DNA of 64,000 nt from Archangium_A sp035910535 (GTDB lineage Bacteria > Myxococcota > Myxococcia > Myxococcales > Myxococcaceae). The notes under the pieces were generated by a model. The model had not been told where the DNA came from, did no database searches, and worked only from the letters and a program-made list of their open reading frames with translations. Shown piece after piece: positions 59,577 to 64,000 of this stretch (position 1 is its first letter; the number at the start of each line of letters is the position of its first letter). A program made the translations under genes and the position numbers. The stretch covers positions 279,080 through 343,079 of the forward strand of contig JAMHXF010000111.1 of the NCBI GenBank assembly GCA_035910535.1. Reading direction: 5' to 3'.

Positions 59577-59725
59577 ACACCGAGGACTTCAACGAGAGCG
59601 GGCGCGTGTTCCTCGAACTTCACCCCACCAGCTTCGTGAGCAGCGCCATCCCGCGCGCGGCCTCTGCGGGGGATCTGCCGGCCGCGCAAGTAGTGGATTC
59701 TGTTCATGGCGCTCGGCCGGTATGA
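59573..59725 (+). CDS. Small protein, third of the coupled chain
   Basis: 50 residues from GTG 59573. It reads MNTEDFNESGRVFLELHPTS, FVSSAIPRAASAGDLPAA and QVVDSVHGARPV. It is supported mainly by 4-bp overlaps at both ends: the upstream stop at 59574-59576 and the downstream ATG at 59722. Without those I would not call it. Confidence 0.45.
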   Translation: MNTEDFNESGRVFLELHPTSFVSSAIPRAASAGDLPAAQVVDSVHGARPV

Positions 59726-61050
59726 TGGGTCGCCTCGCGAGTGAGAGTGGGGCACCACCCATGAGCGAAGCCGCCACCTACTGGTTCTCTCCCGCGCCCA
59801 GCGAGGTCACGTCCTCACGGCTTTCGCTCGACTTCGATTTGCGCGCGGCGGACTTGTTCTTCCGCGAACTCGTGGTGCCGGAGTTGGGGCTCATCTGGTT
59901 CGCGCGGCAGCTCTCATGGCCCCTGGCAGCGCTGGCGCTCCACGAAGAGCTGGCGAGCCACGGATCGAACGCGCCGAAGCCCACCGCCATCTGCCACGGC
60001 ATCGAGGCGCTGGCGTGCAAGCTGGAGTACGAAGCCAACTCCGACCGCGAGACCCGTTCACGTCGTATTCTCGGGACCCGGGCGTTTGGTCGTGAAGACG
60101 GCCAGGAGATGTGGTCGTTCCGCAGGCTTCGCCTGGCGTCGCACTACGTGCGGAACACCCATCGTCAGGCCGCAACTCGAGCGGTTCGCGTCGATGGTGG
60201 GCTCGGCTTCGCACGTGGCTCCCGCTTCGATCTCCTCGAGTTGGAGCCGGTTGGGCGCGCCCTCGCGAACGCATTCCTCAACCAGAACGTCGGCCAAGGA
60301 GGCACGACGCTGCGGAAGTGGATCGTGGGCTGGCTCCGCGACGAGAAGAAGCTGCCCTCGTCGCGTGCGAGCTTCCGCACGGCGCTCTCACCCGAACACG
60401 CCACCGACGATGAGCGCGCCCTCGTCCGCTCGCGGCTCCTCGGGACCTCGACCCCTGCGAGCGAGAAGCGGCAACGGTTGGCGCAAGCGGTGGGGCGCGC
60501 GGTCGCGATGCCGGACATCGAGGAAGCTGTCGTTGTGCGGCTGCGAAACGGTGGCCACCGAGAGCAGGCGAATCAGGTTGTCGCCGCGCGCGCGTTCGGC
60601 GCTGTGCTCGACCGTGCCCGCGACGCGGTGGCGAGCTTGACCCGTGCGGTCGAGCCTGCGCGCGGAGGAGCGAAAGTTCCGACCCTGGTGGCGGACTCGG
60701 GCATCAAGCGCGCGCTCAAGGACCTGCGCTCGGCCACGAAGAGCTATGTGGAGAGAGCGAACGTGGCTGGCGTGAACGAGCCAACGAGCCGCGCGTTCGC
60801 CGACGCGGTGGCAGCCGCCGATGACGCCGAGACAATCCGGCTCGTCGTTCAGCGTGCTGGCGAGGTGCTCGGGCTCGCCGATAGCTCGGTGGTTCGCGGA
60901 GCCCTGTTCCGCGTCGTCGACGGCGCCGACGAGGCCAGCGACCTCGAGGACGGCGCAGCGAGCATCGAGCCTGATCGCACAGGGCGAACGTTCCGCATCG
61001 CCAATCTGCACGCGCTCCTGCGTGACGTCGACCAGCGAGGTGCGCGATGA
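59722..61050 (+). CDS. Unknown protein next to PLD nuclease and helicase (defence-type context)
   Basis: 442 residues from ATG 59722 (4-bp overlap) or 430 from ATG 59761, which has a GAGAGTGGGG stretch upstream. It is rich in charged helices: TYWFSPAPSEVTSSRLSLDF, LRAADLFFRELVVPELGLIW, EMWSFRRLRLASHYVRNTHR, DLLELEPVGRALANAFLNQN, LRKWIVGWLRDEKKLPS, and an ending FRIANLHALLRDVD. Cytoplasmic, no catalytic motif. Its stop overlaps the PLD gene by 4 bp. It could be a DNA-recognition or sensor subunit. Confidence 0.65.
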   Translation: MMGRLASESGAPPMSEAATYWFSPAPSEVTSSRLSLDFDLRAADLFFRELVVPELGLIWFARQLSWPLAALALHEELASHGSNAPKPTAICHGIEALACKLEYEANSDRETRSRRILGTRAFGREDGQEMWSFRRLRLASHYVRNTHRQAATRAVRVDGGLGFARGSRFDLLELEPVGRALANAFLNQNVGQGGTTLRKWIVGWLRDEKKLPSSRASFRTALSPEHATDDERALVRSRLLGTSTPASEKRQRLAQAVGRAVAMPDIEEAVVVRLRNGGHREQANQVVAARAFGAVLDRARDAVASLTRAVEPARGGAKVPTLVADSGIKRALKDLRSATKSYVERANVAGVNEPTSRAFADAVAAADDAETIRLVVQRAGEVLGLADSSVVRGALFRVVDGADEASDLEDGAASIEPDRTGRTFRIANLHALLRDVDQRGAR

Positions 61051-62930
61051 GCGCCGAGACGCTGCTCGATATCTTCGTCTCGCCCGAAGGGATGGTTGGG
61101 CACAGCGCGGCTCTCATCTCTATGACCGGCTCCGAGGACTTCCTCGAGGACGCCATGCAGCGGTTCACTGGCCTTCGTCCTCGACAGCGCGCCGAACTCG
61201 GGAATGTTCTCGTGTACCTGATGCTCGACGGACACGCGTCGTCGTCGCGGAAGGAGGTCTTTCCGCCAGGGCGTATCCCCGGGCTTCACGAGCTCCAGCC
61301 GCGCGAGGTCGACGCTGGCTCGCTCCTGCACGCGAAAGTCGCGCTGCTCGCGTTCGCCCCAAACCGGACCGGGGCTCCGATCCATCTTCGCCTCGCGGTG
61401 CTCACCGCCAACTTCACGTACACTTCCGCCCGGCAGCAGCTGGAGCTGGTCTGGATCGTCGATGTGCCGCTCGACGGCACGGCGCGCCCCGAAGACCGCG
61501 CCGACGCTGTCGCGGCGGGCGCGTTCGTGGACACGCTGCTGACCCAACGCTTCCACCGTGACGAGCAGAGCCTCGCGCCGAAGGAGCGCAAGCTCACTGC
61601 TCGGCTCGATGTCCTCCTCACGGCGGCTTCGTCCCTCGCGACAAATCGCAAGCCCCGCTTCATCCACTCTCTGGACCGGCCGCTCTACGACCAGATCCGA
61701 GAGCGCTTCCGCAGTGCCATCGACAAGCCGAGGAACCTTCTCCTCTGCGGCTCCGGCTTCTACGAAGAGCCATCGGGCAAAGCGCGCAAGCCTGCCGTCT
61801 TTGGCAAGCTCGAAGACCTCGGGGTGTTCACGCCGAAGCCCTACCGGGTGGCACTCGTGGAGCCCGGCGAGGCAGGCGCGGTCGCCGACTGGGCGCGTGA
61901 AGGAGACACGGACGGCTGGGAGATCCTTCGGCCCTATGACTCCCTTGACCACGCCCGGCGGCTCCACGCGAAGTTCGTGTACGCGGGCTATCTTCGCGAC
62001 GGCTACGCAAGCAACGGCTGGCTCTACCTCGGCTCCGGCAACCTCTCGCGCAGAGGCATCCTCTCGCACGGCGGCATGCGCGGGGGGAACGTGGAGACCG
62101 GCGTCGTCTTCGAGGTTCCCGAGCGCTTCGGCCCAGAAGACCTCGAGCGCTGGCTGTTCTGGACGCAGGAACACGCCGAGGTTGTCGGTGAAGACGAGTG
62201 GGCCGTTGGTCAGGTCGGCGACGCGCCGGACGCGCAGCCCATCTTGCTGGCGCCGCCGATCCTCTCCGCGACCATTGAGACGACGCCGACCCGCCATCTC
62301 CGTCTGCTCTGGCGCGAAGACGCTGTGACAGCGCGTGCGAGTATCTCGTGGATCGGGCGCGACTGGTTCGAGGTGCAGCGAGCCGACGAGAGCCCGCTTG
62401 AGAACGAGGAGAACCCGACTGCGCTCCACGTGCGTGACGAGAGTGACCGCAAGTGGGTCGTTCCTGTTGTCGACGCGGCCGGTCGAGTCGGATGGCAGCC
62501 GCCGCGCTTCGACTCCTACGCGGACGCGCTCGCCGCGCTCCTCGACTTCCCGATCCGCCCGGCAGAAGCCACGGACGACGACGATCGCGATGGCGGTGAC
62601 GACGGCAGGTCCAAGGGGTCTGGCGTTGGTGAGGCGATCAAGCAGGAGAAGAGCTACGGCCTCCACGCGGCGGCCGAGCTTGTCGAGAAGGTAGCCGCGC
62701 TACAGGCGGCGCTGCCCGAGTCGATGATCGATGACTGGATCGACCACCTCGATCGGATGTTCCGCGCCTCGTTCCCGGAGACGCTCATCGCGACCTGGCG
62801 TGCGCATCGCCTCGACGTCTTCGCGCACCTTCGGGAGCCAGAGCTCCGCTCGCCGCACCTGACCGACAAGCAGCGAGCCCGGTACTTCGAGGTGCTCGAC
62901 GGCGCCGCTCGCGCATGGGGGCTGCGGTGA
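61047..62930 (+). CDS. PLD-superfamily protein with two HKN (Tdp1-like) motifs
   Basis: 627 residues. Two PLD-type half sites are seen. The first is LLHAKVALLAFAP then LRLAVLTANFTYTS (His 95, Lys 97, Asn 122). The second is RRLHAKFVYAG then LYLGSGNLSRRGIL (His 307, Lys 309, Asn 332). The Asp of classic HKD is absent and Asn follows, as in tyrosyl-DNA phosphodiesterase. It should cut phosphodiester bonds, perhaps DNA or DNA-protein links. The C-terminal 250 residues are unassigned; an acidic DDDDRDGGDDG linker lies near 510. Coupled by 4 bp on both sides. Confidence 0.82.
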   Translation: MSAETLLDIFVSPEGMVGHSAALISMTGSEDFLEDAMQRFTGLRPRQRAELGNVLVYLMLDGHASSSRKEVFPPGRIPGLHELQPREVDAGSLLHAKVALLAFAPNRTGAPIHLRLAVLTANFTYTSARQQLELVWIVDVPLDGTARPEDRADAVAAGAFVDTLLTQRFHRDEQSLAPKERKLTARLDVLLTAASSLATNRKPRFIHSLDRPLYDQIRERFRSAIDKPRNLLLCGSGFYEEPSGKARKPAVFGKLEDLGVFTPKPYRVALVEPGEAGAVADWAREGDTDGWEILRPYDSLDHARRLHAKFVYAGYLRDGYASNGWLYLGSGNLSRRGILSHGGMRGGNVETGVVFEVPERFGPEDLERWLFWTQEHAEVVGEDEWAVGQVGDAPDAQPILLAPPILSATIETTPTRHLRLLWREDAVTARASISWIGRDWFEVQRADESPLENEENPTALHVRDESDRKWVVPVVDAAGRVGWQPPRFDSYADALAALLDFPIRPAEATDDDDRDGGDDGRSKGSGVGEAIKQEKSYGLHAAAELVEKVAALQAALPESMIDDWIDHLDRMFRASFPETLIATWRAHRLDVFAHLREPELRSPHLTDKQRARYFEVLDGAARAWGLR

Positions 62931-63817
62931 GCTTCTCGTGGGCGCGCGCGGCAGCCGCGCTTCGGAGGCTCGTCGGGGAGGACGCAGCCAAGCCTCGTGA
63001 GGAGCAGCATCTCGACGAGGGGCAGCGAGCCTCGCTCACGTGGATGGCCGAGCGCCTGCCGCAGAGCGGTGTCGTGCTCGCCGATGAGGTCGGAACCGGC
63101 AAGACCCGCATCGCGTGCGCTGTGGTTCACGCGGTGTTGGAGGCTGGTGGGCGTGCAGCCGTCGTCGTCCCTCATGGCCTCATGCACCAGTGGACTGCGG
63201 AGTCTCGCAAGCTCCGCGCGAACAGCCCTGCACCGAAGGAGCTGACGACGTTCACGGAGTTCCTGCGCGAGGTCTCACCGAACGAGGCGTCGTGGAAGGA
63301 CTTCAGCCCGCGTCCCGACGAGTCCGAGTGGTGGCTCATCTCTCACGGGTTCCGCGCGCCCTTGGTCCGCAGCAATTCTCACGTCTGGCGCGCAGCGCTG
63401 CCGGCGTTCGTCGAGCTTCATCTTGCGTCGCGTGCCGATCGCCAAGACGGACGCACGCGAATCGGCAAGCTGCAACGCGAGATCCAGAACGAGCGGGCCT
63501 CGTACTGGAGCGGGATGGCTCGGATCGCGAGCGAGGTCGCCCCGCGCGTTCGTGGACGGCGAGACCTGCGCAAGCGAATGGAAGCGCTACCGCCGCTCAA
63601 CGTATCGAGCTGGAACAACGACGCGCTCCTCGCGCAGTTCGGCAATGGCGGCGACGGGCGCCCGCTGACCGAGGAGCTGCTCGCGCTCTGGCTAGGCGAG
63701 TTCGACCTGCTCGTCATCGACGAAGCGCACAAGAGCCGAGGCGAAGTAGACGTTGAGGATACGGCGCTGGGCGCAGCTTCGGGCACGGTGTTGGCGCGCC
63801 TAGAGCACGTCTCATAA
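62927..63817 (+). CDS. DEAD/DEAH (SNF2-type) helicase N-terminal fragment, truncated by an IS element
   Basis: 296 codons from GTG 62927, overlapping the PLD stop by 4 bp; ATG 62915 is an alternative. Walker A is LADEVGTGKTRIACAVVHAV (about 51-70), then AVVVPHGLMHQWTAESRKL (motif Ia), and Walker B is FDLLVIDEAHKSRGEVD (DEAH at 265-268). The frame then enters IS sequence and stops at 63817, so motifs III-VI and the second RecA lobe are missing. As it stands it cannot be an active helicase unless the rest lies beyond the IS and is restored by excision. Confidence 0.85.
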   Translation: MSFSWARAAAALRRLVGEDAAKPREEQHLDEGQRASLTWMAERLPQSGVVLADEVGTGKTRIACAVVHAVLEAGGRAAVVVPHGLMHQWTAESRKLRANSPAPKELTTFTEFLREVSPNEASWKDFSPRPDESEWWLISHGFRAPLVRSNSHVWRAALPAFVELHLASRADRQDGRTRIGKLQREIQNERASYWSGMARIASEVAPRVRGRRDLRKRMEALPPLNVSSWNNDALLAQFGNGGDGRPLTEELLALWLGEFDLLVIDEAHKSRGEVDVEDTALGAASGTVLARLEHVS

Positions 63818-64000
63818 CCGTGCTCGGAGCGATCGACGGGAAGAGCGAGGTTTGATCTACCGTCGCAATGCTGCTGACCGAAGAGCAGTGGCTCGTCATC
63901 GAGCCGCTGATTCCTGAAGGCGAGAGGCGTCCACCCGGGAAACGCGGAGGACGACCATGGGCCTCAGCGCGGCAGGTTGTCGACGGAGTGCTGTGGGTGC
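63803..64000 (+). mobile_element. IS5-family (IS427-type) insertion sequence, left end
   Basis: The helicase frame is interrupted at CTA-GAGCACGTCTCATAA. GAGCACGTCTCATAA is a plausible left terminal repeat of the IS427/IS5 kind, which use a TA or CTAG target. A transposase begins at 63868. The right end is beyond the window, so the terminal repeat and target duplication cannot be checked. Confidence 0.75.
63868..64000 (+). CDS. IS5-family transposase, N-terminal fragment (DUF4096)
   Basis: From ATG 63868 the peptide reads MLLTEEQWLVIEPLIPEGER, RPPGKRGGRPWASARQVVDG, VLWV. This is the DUF4096 N-terminal pattern (LTxxQWxxIxPLLP...GRP...R...LxGxLWVLR) of IS5/IS427 transposases. It runs off the window. 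The DDE catalytic residues lie outside. Confidence 0.85.
   Translation, partial: MLLTEEQWLVIEPLIPEGERRPPGKRGGRPWASARQVVDGVLWV

Noticed and set aside
60849..62666. A 605-codon minus-strand frame
   Set aside because: Antisense to the PLD gene, whose HKN motifs and coupling show that it is the real one.
63868..64000. Transposase as part of the defence-type operon
   Set aside because: It follows an IS end inside the helicase and matches IS5-family transposases; it is an insertion, not a subunit.

Overview
The window is high-GC, densely coded DNA that looks like a myxobacterium (Myxococcota). The clues are a Hanks-type Ser/Thr kinase at the left edge, a FHA-GGDEF protein, a very large sigma-54 activator with AAA/TPR input domains, DUF4398/DUF4388/PEGA-domain proteins, a protein ending in the MXAN_5187-type C-terminal domain, a MYXO-CTERM-like C-terminus on a beta-helix protein, and many secreted or lipoprotein genes of unknown function. 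I saw no rRNA or tRNA gene and no CRISPR array.

Region 1 (1-9.5 kb) is about the cell envelope. It holds a PEGA protein, a DUF4398 lipoprotein coupled to an OmpA/TSP3 protein, and a five-gene minus-strand operon (9506 to 4637). That operon encodes a nitrate/taurine-type ABC importer whose binding protein is membrane-anchored and fused to an OmpA peptidoglycan-binding domain, flanked by two coiled-coil proteins. Region 2 (9.5-27.2 kb) mixes signalling and housekeeping genes: GAF protein, TruD, DUF4388 protein, DsbA-like protein, asparaginase, FHA-GGDEF, a degenerate GGDEF protein, two divergent HEAT-repeat proteins, a DUF1460 amidase-like protein, an MXAN_5187-like membrane protein and the 1235-residue sigma-54 activator.

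Region 3 (27.2-37 kb) is a minus-strand run of PBP1A, an FG-GAP protein, a permease-less family-5 binding protein and an NtrY-like kinase, then a TPR lipoprotein and a MYXO-CTERM beta-helix protein. Region 4 (37-55.4 kb) carries a cAMP-binding-fold protein, a winged-helix HTH_42 protein coupled to a frameshifted small secreted gene, release factor 3, a RIO kinase with a 105-bp repeat tail, an MBL-fold hydrolase coupled to a DUF697-SCP2 fusion, a molybdopterin-fold protein, a patatin with a barrel-like tail, pirin and oxidoreductase genes each divergent from a LysR regulator, and an RbfA-RtcB pair.

Region 5 (55.4-64 kb) is accessory DNA: several orphan proteins, a metallophosphoesterase, a HEAT protein with a possible ADP-ribosyltransferase-like N-terminus, and a chain of six plus-strand genes (59179-63.8 kb) each overlapping the next by exactly 4 bp. 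The chain is three small ORFs, a 430-442-residue protein of unknown family, a Tdp1/PLD-like HKN nuclease-type protein and a DEAH helicase. This has the shape of a defence operon. The helicase is cut after its DEAH box by an IS5/IS427-type insertion sequence that runs off the right edge. It is the best candidate for an undescribed system here, although this copy is broken.
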